Below, one piece after another: positions 43,774 to 55,371 of a stretch of 64,000 nt of DNA; positions within the stretch are counted from its first letter, which is position 1; every line of letters begins with the position of its first letter. Origin of the DNA: Paralithodes platypus (lineage: Eukaryota; Arthropoda; Malacostraca; Decapoda; Lithodidae); assembly GCA_032716605.1 (NCBI GenBank), contig CM064492.1, positions 52,413,382 to 52,477,381 of the forward strand. The letters run 5' to 3'. Below the pieces are notes generated by a model, which was not told the DNA's origin, ran no database searches, and was given only the letters and a program-made list of their open reading frames with translations. A program made the translations under genes and the position numbers.

Positions 43774-44802
43774 ACTTACGGTTAAAGAACAAAATAAGAG
43801 TGTTAATTATTTTTGTAATACTCTTCCTAAACTGTTACCCTTTGTGTACCGGTGATGTCTCTTTTTATTGTATTCTAGCTATAGTTAGACGATATTGCAG
43901 AGCTTATGAAGGCTCTGTGGTAGTAAGAAGAGTTATTTAAGATGGTTGAAAGCCTGCTAATTTTATGGAGGCCCTTCATAAACTAATTAAAATAGTCTTA
44001 ACCCGTACAGCCCCAGCGACGCGTCTGAAGCGTCGGCGATGTATGTAACGCACAGCCCCAGAGACGCGCCTGACGCGTCACCCTAATTGCGCCGACCGTA
44101 ACCTCAGGTGTAGCCACTCAAGAGGGCTCAGATTTGTATGGGAACTGTGTACGTATCCCACGCAACCGTGCCGATGGTTGAAAACTCTCAAAGTCCACGT
44201 GCGTGCGCGCGAGCGCGCAATAACCTGTTTTTTTGGGATAATTGGCTTACATTTTTTACTCTTGTAAAATCCGTTTTCGGGGGCTCTGTAGGACCATTTT
44301 TAAAGCTTTTTGAGCTGTTTTTCATGGTTTTTCCTTCATTCCTAACCCATTCGCTATTGTTTCTGGAATAAAACAATTTTTTTGAAAACCGGCCGGGTTC
44401 TGGTGCGCAAACATTACAAAACTAGCCGGGGCTCCACGGGTTAATATCCAGTATAAAATGAAACCAACAGAACTGTACTGAACGGGTTACGTATCGCCAC
44501 CAAATTTTGCTGGCAAATTTGGTTGGTCAATGCAACGATTGTCTAAATTAAGTGTTTTTGTTATTCAAAGGTCAAGGTGAATGGTAAAGGTCACAGATTA
44601 TGGCCACTATTTCTTTTTTATATATATTTTATAGTTTATATATATATATATATATATATAATATAATATAAACCTATTTTACCTAAGAGATTCAATACTA
44701 CTTGCAGAATTATAGGTCGCAGAGTTGCGTATGCATTTTTTTCTTTTTTCTCTTTTTTTTTTTTTTTTTTTGGTAATGCGAAAACTGCACACCTACTTTA
44801 TC
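41405..44802 (+). repeat. Large repeat J, copy 1, rich in AGGTCA half-sites
   Basis: Starts 'caactctgcgaagcagagtg' (a hairpin) then 'cgcacacacaggtcccgccc', a GTCGTC-rich stretch and 'gatggattttcaccaaattt'. The body is built of ~550 bp units (about 41686-42237, 42238-42830, then more diverged). Each unit has clusters of 'aaggtcaaaggtcaaggtca' words, 'catgtatattcggaatac' and 'tttggtgagatagttgcact'. It ends 'ctgcacacctactttat' at 44801. F2 is inserted at 43998. Non-coding. Confidence 0.75.
43998..44444 (+). mobile_element. MITE F, copy 2, with visible empty site in J3
   Basis: TTAA at 43998-44001 and 44441-44444. The corresponding site in J3 (52445-52448) has a single TTAA followed by the same 'tatccagtat' flank. 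Ends are 'acccgtacagcccc' and 'ggggctccacgggt'. Confidence 0.9.
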
Positions 44803-45990
44803 AACTCTGCGTAAGCAGAGTTTGGTATTGCCCCCCCCCCCCCCCCCCCCCCCCCCCGCCACCCCCCCCCCCCCATATAGTGGGTACCACCGGAAAAAAA
44901 TCGTCGTCGTCGTTGTTGTCCGTCTGTCTCGAAACTCTTCCTAGACCGTTGGACGGATTTTCACCAAATTTCACACAAACATTTGTTGCGTGAATGCGAA
45001 CGTCAGTCAAAAATGATTTTTTTTGGATTTATGCAATAGTTATGATTTTAGGTCCAAAATATGGTTTTACCCGAAATATGGTTTTACCCCCCCCCCCCCC
45101 AAACCCAGCAATGAATGCGCTCTTAGTGTGTGAGCCCCAAATGGGCTCACACACTAAGAACGCATGCGTTCTGGGGGCGAAAACATCTCGCTACGTATTT
45201 GCTAGGTTAAGTTAGTTTAGTTGGCATTAAAAGTGATGGTAGTAATAGTGGGATTAATGGTGATATTAGTGATGATGGTGATAATAGTGATGATGGTTGT
45301 TGTTGTATTGATTATGATGACAGTAGTAGATATGATGGTGACAGTAGTAGATATTATGATGGTGACAATACTAGTAGTAGTTATGATGGTCATAATAGTA
45401 GTGATGATGGTGAAAAGTAATGATGATAGTTGTAGTGTATATTATGACAGTAGTGACGATGGTGTGAGTATTGGTGATGATGGTGAGTAGTAGTAATGAT
45501 GGTGGAAGTTGTAGTGATGATGACAATAGTTGTGATGATGAAGATCATAGTAATGGTGATGATGGCAGTAGTAGTGATGATGGTGACAGTAGGATACATG
45601 ATGGAAATACTTGTGACAGTAGTAATGATGATGGTTATAGTAGTAGTGATGATGTTAACAGTAGTAATGATGATTGTAAGATGGTGGTGATAATAGTAGT
45701 AATGATGGTTGATAGTTGTAGTATCAATGATAGTAGTGATTAAGATGGTTGTGACAATGGTGACAGTAGTTGTGATGATGGTGAGAGTAGTAGTGATGAT
45801 TGTAATTGTAGTAGTGATGATGATCATAGTAATGGTGATGATGACAGTAGTCGTGATGATTGTGGCGGTTGTCGTGATGAAGGAAGTAGTAGTGATGATG
45901 GTGATTGATGGTATTAGTAGTGATGATGGTAACCCCTCGCAGAGTTGGGTATGCCGTTTTGATTTTGGGCAAAACGGCACATCTACTTTA
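44803..45990 (+). repeat. Repeat J, copy 2 (short)
   Basis: Starts with the hairpin 'aactctgcgtaagcagagtt', then a poly-C tract (44830-44874), GTCGTC stretch and 'acggattttcaccaaatttc'. Most of the body is replaced by a trinucleotide-rich minisatellite. It ends 'cgcagagttgggtatgccg' followed by a GCCGTTTTG/CAAAACGGC hairpin and 'cacatctacttta'. Confidence 0.7.
45222..45930. repeat. Degenerate (GATGATGGTGATAGTAGT)n minisatellite
   Basis: About 700 bases of GAT/GGT/AGT triplets with a loose 15-21 bp period. All triplet-periodic frames are open on both strands (for example a 196-residue minus-strand frame), which is expected from composition and not evidence of a gene. Confidence 0.9.
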
Positions 45991-47919
45991 TTGATTGATT
46001 GATTGATTTATTCTTTGTTTACATTTTCAACTCTGCGAAGCAGAGTGGTATCGCACACACAGATCCCGCCCGTATACTGTGCAGCACCAGTCAGCTTGTC
46101 TGTCGTCGTCGTCCGTCGTCCGTCTGTCTGTCCGGAAACTCCTCCTGGACCACTCGATGGATTTTCACAAAATTTCACAGGTATATCCATTTGGTCAATG
46201 CAATGGTCACTCAAAAAGAAATATTCTATTTAACTTAAAGGTTAAGGTCAAAGGTCAAGGTTAAAAATAATGTCAATATTTCATATTTTTCAGTTCATAC
46301 TCAAATGTCTTCATTTTCACTATACAAGTTACTGGTAACTTATATATCATATTGACCAAATTTTAGGTAAATATTTTTAAAGGTAAGGTCAAAGGTCAAA
46401 GTTCAAATTAAGTTTATCACTAGTATTTCTTATAATAACTGTTAGATTCTCACTAGGCTTACCATGTATATTCGGAATACCTAGTCCAAGGTCATACAAA
46501 AAACTACAATTCCATAATAAAGGTCAAGGTCACAGGTCAAGGTCAAATAAAAGGTCAATATGATATTTTCTTTACTTTTCATGCAAAATTCAAAAAATTT
46601 GGTGAGATAGTTGCACTTTAAATGAAAAGGAAAATAATTCATTTGGACACACATAGCATAAACGTCAAGATAAAGGTCAAGGTCAACTATTCTATTAATA
46701 TATATGAAACTAAAGCCTGGTTCACACATAGACGAGTCTGTGCCAGAGTCCAACACGAGTGACACTCGTCGTTTATCGGCGTTGCTGGAGGCCGATTACT
46801 ACACGAGTAGTAACCGATCCCGAGTCAACACGAGTGTAACAAGAGTCTATAAGAGTCAACACGTGTTCATACAAGAGTCCGTGCAAGTAATGTAGAGTCA
46901 ACACGAGTGTACACGAACCCAACACGAGTGGCATAAATTTGAAAAATAACGGTCAAATTCCAGGGTAAGAAAACAAAGAGTCGGTACGAGTCAACACGAG
47001 TCGCGACGAGTGTAACACGGATCAACACGAGTGTAATACGGATCAACACGAGTGTAACACGGGTCAACAAGAGTGTCAATGTTAACAATCCTCGTACATG
47101 ATTATTTATTTTCTATATATATTTTAGCGATGATATTCATTACTATGATTTTATTTGTTCACATATATTTGGGTAATGTTTTTCTAAGTCCTTTCAATAT
47201 CATTATTATATTCTCTCTATATATGTATACATTTATATTTGTCTCATATCGTTTTTTGTAGGTTTTTCTATGTGGTTTCAGAATCATTAATATATTATAT
47301 TTATGTTTATATTTATATTTGTCTCATATGTTTCGTATGTTTTTCTAGGTACAGTCCCAGCCATAAGTCCCTTTCCACCCTTTTGCCCGTCTCTCTGAGA
47401 AATATGTAGATCTATCCCGCCGCCTCGGACTATCGCATTAATGAGGTGTGAAGACCGATACGACTATAGATTAACCTTTACCCTACCTCCTTCCATATTC
47501 ACTCCTTACCTTCCTTCTTTCTTCATTTCCCTTTTCCCTTTCTCATTGTGCTCCATCTAAACTAATATTATTGTGATGAGTGTGTTTGATATCGGTGTAG
47601 TATAACTCCCTTATGCTAGCTAACTCCGCCCCCTACCTTAACTATTTGCATATTTATATATCAGAGAGAGAGAGAGAGAGAGATTTGTTTTGTTATTTTG
47701 CCCCGAGGGGCGAGTTTATTGAGCAGCGCCCCCCATCCTGTGAGGGGACAACCACTATTAAGGCGATACATACTGCTCAAAGAGCCATTATTCCACTGAA
47801 ACAACGGCATCGTCGTCTGGTTACATTCATATTTGTGTTTATAAGTCAGGTTGGCATTATTCAGATGTGTTATTATAGTTTCCTCATTTAATTGTCACAT
47901 GGTCTGTATATACGTATTT

Positions 47920-47957
<38 letters not shown>

Positions 47958-48654
47958 CAAGCTTGTAGTGACTGAATTATTAATTGACAGGTTGTAAATA
48001 ATAGCACTACAGAACTAGTGCAATCGTATGAGGAGACTATTCATATTTTCATTACATCAATGATTATTGAGATCATAGTTAGCTGAATACAATTATTACA
48101 AAAATAGGCAATGGTATAAATCAACATAATACATAATTTAATACAGGCGGACATAATCATGATCCGGTTCGTTGTGCACTGGGAGCTAAGGTGTCTTGAG
48201 ATCGCCTCGTACCCATACACAACGAACGTATTATAGTCTGCATGGTTGGTATCTAATTGAATATACTTAGTGGGTATTTCAAGAATATCAGGGGGTAAGG
48301 GAATGTGATTTGTATATTAGAAGACTGTGATTAACGAGACGTGTAACATGTGGAGGGAGGTGGTAGAAAGAGAGGGATCTCGTTGGGGGTGGAAGTTTCG
48401 CTCCCAGGAATTTTCGTTCCTGTGGTATTTCAATAATAATAATAAAATAATAATAATAATAAGGGGACAACCACTGGTAAGGGAATACATACTGCTCAAA
48501 GAGCATTATTCTACTGTAACAACAGTATCGTCGTCTGGTGTTATTATAGTTTCCTCATTTGATTGCCACATATGCTGTATATACGTGCTCATGGGGAAAC
48601 AAAAAATAAAATAAAAAAAGAGAGAGAGAGACGTGAAATAATATCGATTATTTG

Positions 48655-49021
48655 TATAGCACTCGCATAGAAGAGTTGTTCGTGGTCAATGTCTCATCAC
48701 CTAGTATTAAGAAGGAGTTCTTGATCCTGCTATATCAGAAGACTACCTTTAATATTATTATACATAGACTACACACAGTTGATTTCATTGAAATTGAGGA
48801 ACACCGTGGATTAAATACTTTACAATCAAACTACCGTCAATTACCGTGTGATTATGTAGGACCCTTCCTAAGCTAAATACAATGTTCACGGAGCAGTTAG
48901 AACGATATACGATATACCGGGTACTCTAATATATATTCCAAGTTGGCATAGGACTGCATGTCTATTTATATTTCAGAGAGAGAGAGAGAGAGAGAGAGTA
49001 AACAAATACTGTAAACAAATA

Positions 49022-49093
<72 letters not shown>

Positions 49094-49269
49094 TCATCAA
49101 AATTATATTAGTTTAGACAGAAAACAATGTTCATGTCTATGAATAAAAAATGTAGATTCAGCTCTAGAATATCAACGTTAGTACTGAAATATATGTTCCT
49201 TGCAACACTCAAACTAATTGATTTGTGACCTGTTTCAGTATCGTATCAAGTAAACAGTTTGCTTATATA

Positions 49270-49332
<63 letters not shown>

Positions 49333-49690
49333 CAGTATTTGTTTACAGTATTTGTTTACTCTCTCTCTCTCTCTCTCTCTCTCTGTGAAATATAAATAGA
49401 CATGCAGTCCAATGCAAACTTGGAATATATATTAGAGTACCCGGTATATCGTTCTAACTGCTCCGTGAACATTGTATTTAGCTTAGGAAGGGTCCTACAT
49501 AATCACACGGTAATTGACGGTAGTTTGATTGTAAAGTATTTAATCCACGGTGTTCCTCAATTTCAATGAAATAAACTGTGTGTAGTCTATGTATAATAAT
49601 ATTAAAGGTAGTCTTCTGATATAGCAGGATCAAGAACACCTTCTTAATACTAGGTGATGAGACATTGACCACGAACAACTCTTATATATG
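48655..49690. repeat. ~1-kb palindrome inside element I
   Basis: 48660-49030 is repeated in inverted orientation at 49320-49690 with few differences (for example 'ttcgtggtcaatgtctcatc' and its complement at about 49655). GA and CT tracts and two long (TA)n tracts (49022-49091 and 49273-49326) surround a ~180 bp centre. Mirrored open frames at 48652 and 49478 come from the arms. Confidence 0.9.
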
Positions 49691-49915
49691 TTCTTTGTAT
49701 ATACTTCAATCTGTATATCCATAACAGTATTATAATAATTTTCAGCATATTTCCCTTATATGTTCTTTCATGAACTATGTTCTTCAAATTGCTTAATCAT
49801 CATAATTATTATATCTATTCTTCCAAAAAGTATTTAATTCATATTACTTATTTGTTTTTCTGTTAACAAGTCATTTATAACTTGATAAAAATATACTTTG
49901 AAAAGTAGACAGAAT

Positions 49916-50030
49916 GAAAATAAACACCATGTGAGGAAGAGCACTTTATTGACAACGTTTCGCATATTGCTTCATCAGGCTAATGCAATACACCATAAGT
50001 TTTTACCTTCCTCACATGGTGTTTATTTTC
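49916..50030. mobile_element. 115-bp fold-back element T
   Basis: GAAAATAAACACCATGTGAG at the left is the exact complement of the right end. The loop carries 'caacgtttcgcatattgctt'. No coding capacity. Confidence 0.75.
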
Positions 50031-52138
50031 ATTTAAAACTTAAGTAAAATTGTAAATGAAACTTATATGAATAAATTAACTATAAATATTAATTGGATGC
50101 AAAACAACACCTGGAGTCACATACATTTTATTTTGACATACAAAATACAACCTTAAAATGTCCACGATCGAGGACGAATCACCAAAGAGTGTTACAAGAG
50201 TTAACACGAGTAAACACGAGTAGCGAAGAGTTATGCAGAATCCAACACGAGTTCACACGAGTCAACACGTATGTACACGAGTCAACACGTATGTACACGA
50301 GTCTACACGTATTTCCGTCGAACTCGTGACCGGGACAAGAAATTTCATGCATGTATGAAACTTTTGGGCCACGTGGCGAGTACTCAGGACAACACTCCGA
50401 TACATGGAGAGTCTACACGAGTGTTGCAGAGTATTGACGAGTCATTGCCGAATAGCAAAATTTCATCACTCATGATTGACTCGGGCACCGACTCGTCTAT
50501 ATGTGAACCAGGCTTAACTGATAGGTTTTAATGAAATTAGGCATGTTTTTTTATTTTCCGGGGCAATGTAAAAAAAAAAAAAAAAAAAAATACTCTTACA
50601 TAAAGGTCCAGGTCACAGATCAAGGTCAAATGTCAACTTTTACTATTTATTTTACTTTTTACTCAAATGTCTTCATTTTCATTATACAAGTTCCTGGTAA
50701 CTTGATATCGCATTACCCACATTTTAAATAAATATTCTAAAGGGTAAGGTCATAAATCAAGGTCAAAGGTCAAAATAGGTTTTCTACTATACTAGTATTT
50801 CTTATACTAACTGTTAGATTTTCACTAGACTTACCATGTCTATTCGGAATACCTAGGCCAAGGTCATGCAAGAAACTATACAATTCCATATGAAAGGTCA
50901 AGGTCACAGGTCAAGGTCAATAAAAGGTCAATATGCTATTTTCTTTACTTTTCATGCAAACTTCACAAAATTTGGTGAGATAGTTGCACTTTACGTGAAA
51001 AGTAAAATCATATATGTTGAGACATGAAGGTCAAGATAAAGGTCAAAGGTCAAGGTTAACTATTCTATTGATATATATGAAACTAACTAATGGGTTTTAA
51101 TGAAATTACGCATGCTTATTTGATTTTCATGGGCAATGTCAATGCAAACAAAAATGTACTCTTACATAAAGGTCAAGGTCAATGGTCAACTTTTATTATT
51201 TATTAAAAAAGATTACTCAAATTTTGGAAAACTGGTTGTTACTGGCTTATTACTTAAATATTATATATATATAAAATTTCACATATATATATATTGTTAT
51301 AGTTAAGGGCAGAAGTCATGGTCAAAACAAGAGTATTTGTCATTTTCCCTAAACTCCTAGACTGTTTAATGTATTGTCACAAAATTATACAGGCAAATTC
51401 AGTTTGTCAATGCGACGACCATCCAAATATATGTATTTAATTTTAAGTCAATGATCAAAGGTCAAGGTCACAGTAGGCCTATATGATCACTATTTGTAAT
51501 AAATAAGTTTTTATACGAATTACACCATAGTCATAATGCTAGTAAATACGAACATTGCTGTTAAGCTAACTAAATCCTCGATAAGAATTTCTAAGGTCGA
51601 GGGTCAAGGTCAAAGGTCGAAATATGATTTTTACTAGTATTTCCAATTTAATGTAAGATTCTCATTAGGCATATCATGCATATTCGGAATGCCTAGACCA
51701 AGGTCATACAAGAATAAACATAATTCCATTTGATAGGTCAAGGTCACAGGTCAACGTCAAATATAAGGTCAATATGCTAATTTCTTTACTATTCATGTAA
51801 ATTTCACAAAATTCGTTAGGACAGTTGTGCTTTAAGGGAAACTTAAAATGGTAAATTTTCAGACATCATGAAGGTCAAGATGAAGGTCAATGGTCATGGT
51901 CAACTATTCTTTTAATGCCTGATCTGAGACTAACTGATGCTCTTTAATGAAATTTGACACATTTATTTGATTTTCTAGGGTTACATCTGAGTAAACAAAA
52001 ATATAATCCTACATAGAGGTCAAGGTCACAGGCCAAGGTCAAAAGTTAACCTTCATCATAAAAAAATACAAAACTTTTGATAAGCTGACGACTTTTAGTT
52101 GCATTTTACTTAGATAACATATATTTCAATCATAATAT

Positions 52139-52162
52139 ATATATATACTGTATATATATACA

Positions 52163-52206
<44 letters not shown>
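52139..52206. repeat. (TA)n tract with CTGTATATATATACAG core
   Basis: TA run interrupted by two ACTGTATA/TACAGTATA words, inside J3. Confidence 0.9.
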
Positions 52207-52210
<4 letters not shown>

Positions 52211-52764
52211 CTTAAGGTTAAAGTCAAGGTCAAAGAACAAAAGAAGAGTGTTAATAATTTTCCTTAAACTCTTCCTAGACTGTTCAAGCCTTTGTGTACC
52301 GGTATCGTCGTTTTTATTGTGTTCTAGCTATAATTAGACGATATTGTGGAGCTTATGAAGGATCTGTGGTAATAAAAAGGGGTAATTAAGATAGTTTAAA
52401 GCCTGCTAATTGATGGAGGCCCTTCATAAACTAAAAAAAATCACCTTAATATCCAGTATGAAATGAAACCGACAGAATTATACTGAACGGGTTACGTATC
52501 GTCACCAAATTTTGCTGGCAAATTCGGTTGGTCAATGCAACGCTTGTCCAAATTTGTTGTTTTTGTTATTCAAAGGTCAAGGTGAATGGTGAAGGTCACA
52601 GATTATGGTCACTATTTCTTTCTTATATATATTTTAAATTTGAATTGCACCATATTCAAAATGCTACAAAATAGTGTTACGCTGACTTTATTATAGATAA
52701 ATATTCCAATGGTTAAGATTCAATGTGATCATAAATGTAATGATATATATATATATATACTCCC

Positions 52765-52910
52765 AGGCGGACATGAACCACCAACAGTCAGGACGAGTGT
52801 CTATGCTGTAATCCACTACACACAAGTATCCTCTATCACGCTGTGGTATAGTGGATTAAAGTATTGGCACTTGTTCTGACTGTCGGTGGTTCAAGTCCGG
52901 CTGTGAGTAT
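52765..52910. other. Head-to-head tRNA-like modules
   Basis: On the plus strand, 'gtggtatagtggattaaagt' (A-box-like) and 'GGTGGTTCAAGTCCGG' (B-box-like) are 40-50 bases apart. The preceding segment is its inverted, shorter copy ('gaaccaccaacagtcagg', 'aatccactac'). This looks like a SINE-derived fold-back, not a functional tRNA. Confidence 0.55.
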
Positions 52911-53256
52911 AAACATCATTTAATATATACTGTATACTGTACATAAACCGATTTTACCTAAGATGTTCAATACTACTTGCAGAATTCTGGGTCGCAATGC
53001 GAAAACTGCACACCTACTTTATTTAAACTTATTTTTGTTATCATATATTTTCTGTTTAATTTACGTTTTGTGTGGGCCTTCCGCTCCCCTTCCCTGTCAG
53101 TGTATATTCTTGGGTGGTGGGCTAGGAAGAGTGTTTGTGTGTGTATGTGTGGGGGGGGGGGGGGTTGTTGCATGCGGGGTCACAGTTGGGAGGCGGGGGT
53201 TGCATGGTCGGGGACAGTTGCAAGGTGTGGGTTGCGTGAGTTCTTGCAGTTGCCTT

Positions 53257-53315
53257 CGAGAACCGGATCTCTCTCTCTCTCTCTCGCTCTCGTTCTCTTG
53301 CTCTCTCTTGCGCTC

Positions 53316-53359
<44 letters not shown>

Positions 53360-53428
53360 GCTCTGATTCTCTCTCTCTCTCTCCTTTTTCACATAATTGT
53401 ATACGTATATATATATTATATATATACC

Positions 53429-53485
<57 letters not shown>
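53257..53485. repeat. (TC)n followed by (TA)n
   Basis: CT-rich tract 53269-53384 and TA tract 53400-53484 with 'accggtata' in the middle. They generate the RE-rich and SL-rich frames on the two strands, which were rejected. A poly-G run lies at 53151-53163. Confidence 0.95.
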
Positions 53486-53699
53486 TGTATATATACGTAA
53501 ATATAAAAGGAAAGTGAATCAATTGGTGCCAAATTAGAGGCGTTTAGACATAAGAACTATGAAAGCAAAATAGGAGTAATGGAAATGGGATCAAGTATTT
53601 AAGCAAAGAAGAAGAAGAAGATAAATGAAGCATGTAGTGGAGCAGAAGAGAAGATGTAATTAAAAGAGCTACATGATAAGGTTAGAATATGGAATAGTT

Positions 53700-54262
53700 T
53701 GCTGGGAAGAAAAATAAAGTTAAGTAGTTAGTTAGCATTGCTAAGAATGCCTCTAAAAAACTGGGACTCCTGTACAGAGTTCGAGAATTCTTCACTGACG
53801 AGCAGTTGGCCGTAATATATAAGTCATGTGCGTTCTAAGATGGATTACTGTTCACCTCTGTGGGGTGGAAGTGGAGTGGTTGCATTGAGGCAGTTGGACA
53901 AAATTCAAAATAAAGCTATTAGATTAATCAATAACCCTGCAGTCAGAAAAACCTTCCCACATTATCCATACGAAGAAACGTTGCATCCCTCGCATTATTC
54001 TACAGATATTTTCACAGCAATTGTTCCGAGGAACTTGCTTCAATTGGGCCGCCTCTCCACATCTTTCCCCGTAGAACTAGGGCAGCTGAGAGCGCCCATG
54101 AATTTACACTTTCTCCTCCACAATGCAGAACTTCTGCTTATCAAAATTAATTTATCCCCAGAGCTACTACTCTTTGGAATTCCCTTCCCTCGAATTTCTT
54201 TCCACAAACTTACAATCTACAAATGTTTAAATCCAGTTGTTACAAACATTTTTTGAATGGAG
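53700..54262 (+). pseudogene. Jockey-type LINE, C-terminal fragment
   Basis: Upstream frame: 'A-S-K-K-L-G-L-L-Y-R-V' (about 53745-53780) and 'Q-L-A-V-I-Y-K-S'. After a frameshift near 53830 comes 'S-K-M-D-Y-C-S-P-L-W' followed by 'L-D-K-I-Q-N-K-A-I-R-L-I' and a typical thumb/tail region ending at 54256. Same clade as the fragment at 10560-11585 but a different subfamily, since the shared blocks differ at many residues. The RT core is absent. Confidence 0.8.
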
Positions 54263-54349
54263 GATGCCTTTAGGCACATGTACCTATTTGTTGTCTGTGT
54301 TTTTCCTTCCTCCGTTCATTGTCTCTTAAAAAAAAACAAAAAACAAAAA

Positions 54350-54945
54350 AGTTACGCAAGAAAAAGAAGATGATGAACAATGAAACAAGGAGTAGCGCAG
54401 AAGAGAAGATGCAATGGAAAGAGAAAACACAAACGGGGATAAAAAGGAAATAGTATACTGGGATAAGAAGAAGAAGAAGAAGAATGAAACGAGAAGATGC
54501 AATGGAAAGAGACAAACGAACGGGGATAAACACAAATTAGTATACTGGGAAAAGAAGAAGAAGAAGAAGAAGAAGAAGAAGAATAATGAAGCAACTAGTA
54601 TCCCAGAAGAGAAAATGCAATGGAAAGAGAAAACAGAAACTGAGATAAAAACGAAATAATATACTGCGAAAAGAAGAAGAAGAAGAAGAAGAAGAAGAAG
54701 AAGAAGAAGAATGAAGCAACACGTGGGCCAGAAGAGAAGATGCATTGGAAAGAGAAAAAAAGAAAAGGGGGATAAAAATGAAATTGTATACTGGGAAAAG
54801 AAGACTAAGAAGAAGAAGAACAAAAGAAAAATAAGTAGATGAAGAAAAATTAAGCAACTAGTGAAACAGAAGAGAAGATGCAACTGACAGAGACAAAAGA
54901 GGAGGATAAAATGGAATAGAGCACTTGGTAAAAGAAAGTTAAGTA
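54350..54945. repeat. ~105-125 bp minisatellite with GAAGAA cores
   Basis: Five diverged units contain 'agaagagaagatgcaatgga', 'gggataaa' and 'tatactggg', each followed by a (GAA)n run of variable length. A related unit lies before the LINE fragment at 53560-53700, so the LINE may have inserted into this array. Confidence 0.85.
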
Positions 54946-54954
54946 GACAGTGGT

Positions 54955-55316
54955 TATTTTTGGGGGTCTATTTATTTATATATTCATTTATTTTGTAGTT
55001 TCCTTCCTAGACCTCAATCAAGCTTAAAAAACTTCCATTAGATTCCTCTTCGAGATTAATTTGAAATTTTTTCGATAACAAATGTCACTGCCGAAGGCCA
55101 GTTCCTCCACAATTACAGGCTCGCTATAGCTCGACAGGAAAAAATCGACACCTAAAGGGCACAAAAAGTTTTTAATTTTACAAAGAAATTGGGCGAAATG
55201 CCTTAAAAACAACAAACTAATGGGGCAAACGTTTTAAAATCTCAAAACTAATGGGGAAACGCATGAGGAAGAATGAGGACCAGAATAACGGCCCATTTTC
55301 CCTTAAGCTAATGTAT
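54955..55316 (-). mobile_element. MITE-A copy, left TTAA lost
   Basis: Ends with TTAA at 55313-55316. Carries 'ttcgataacaaatgtcactg', 'ccgaaggccag' and 'aaactaatggggaaac'. This copy shows the uninterrupted version of the MITE-A core that is split at 32080/40685. Confidence 0.75.
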
Positions 55317-55371
55317 GCCCCCTATCCTCGTCCATTAGCTTGATATCTTTTTGCTATCCCACAATCCAATG

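Larger units (their letters stand above)
46714..50514. mobile_element. Harbinger-like non-autonomous element I (3.8 kb)
   Basis: Ends AGCCTGGTTCACACATAGAC and the near-perfect complement at 50514, about 36 bp of TIR with mismatches. TAA target duplication at 46711-46713 and 50515-50517; sister units in J carry the uninterrupted 'gaaactaactgat'. Both subterminal regions (46737-47085 and 50185-50480) are packed with 'caacacgagt'/'gagtcaacacg' words. A TWA target and these ends fit PIF/Harbinger. No transposase or Myb-like frame was found, so it depends on one elsewhere. Confidence 0.8.
46024..53012 (+). repeat. Repeat J, copy 3, interrupted by element I
   Basis: Begins 'caactctgcgaagcagagtg' and follows J1 block for block to 46713, then resumes at 50515 and runs to 'ctgcacacctactttat' at about 53023. 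It includes the same E2-like segment (52288-52448) without the F insertion, and a tRNA-like palindrome (52765-52910) absent from J1. Confidence 0.75.

Noticed and set aside
45390..45980. 196-residue threonine/isoleucine/histidine-rich frame
   Set aside because: Triplet-periodic minisatellite keeps frames open on both strands.
41405..53012. J repeats as proven hormone-response enhancers
   Set aside because: Half-site words are visible but sequence alone cannot show binding; kept as a hypothesis in the findings.
53097..53522. RE-rich and YI-rich long frames
   Set aside because: Translation of (TC)n and (TA)n tracts.
54326..54883. 185-residue leucine/phenylalanine/serine-rich membrane-like frame
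   Set aside because: Complement of a GAA-rich minisatellite; apparent membrane segments are compositional.
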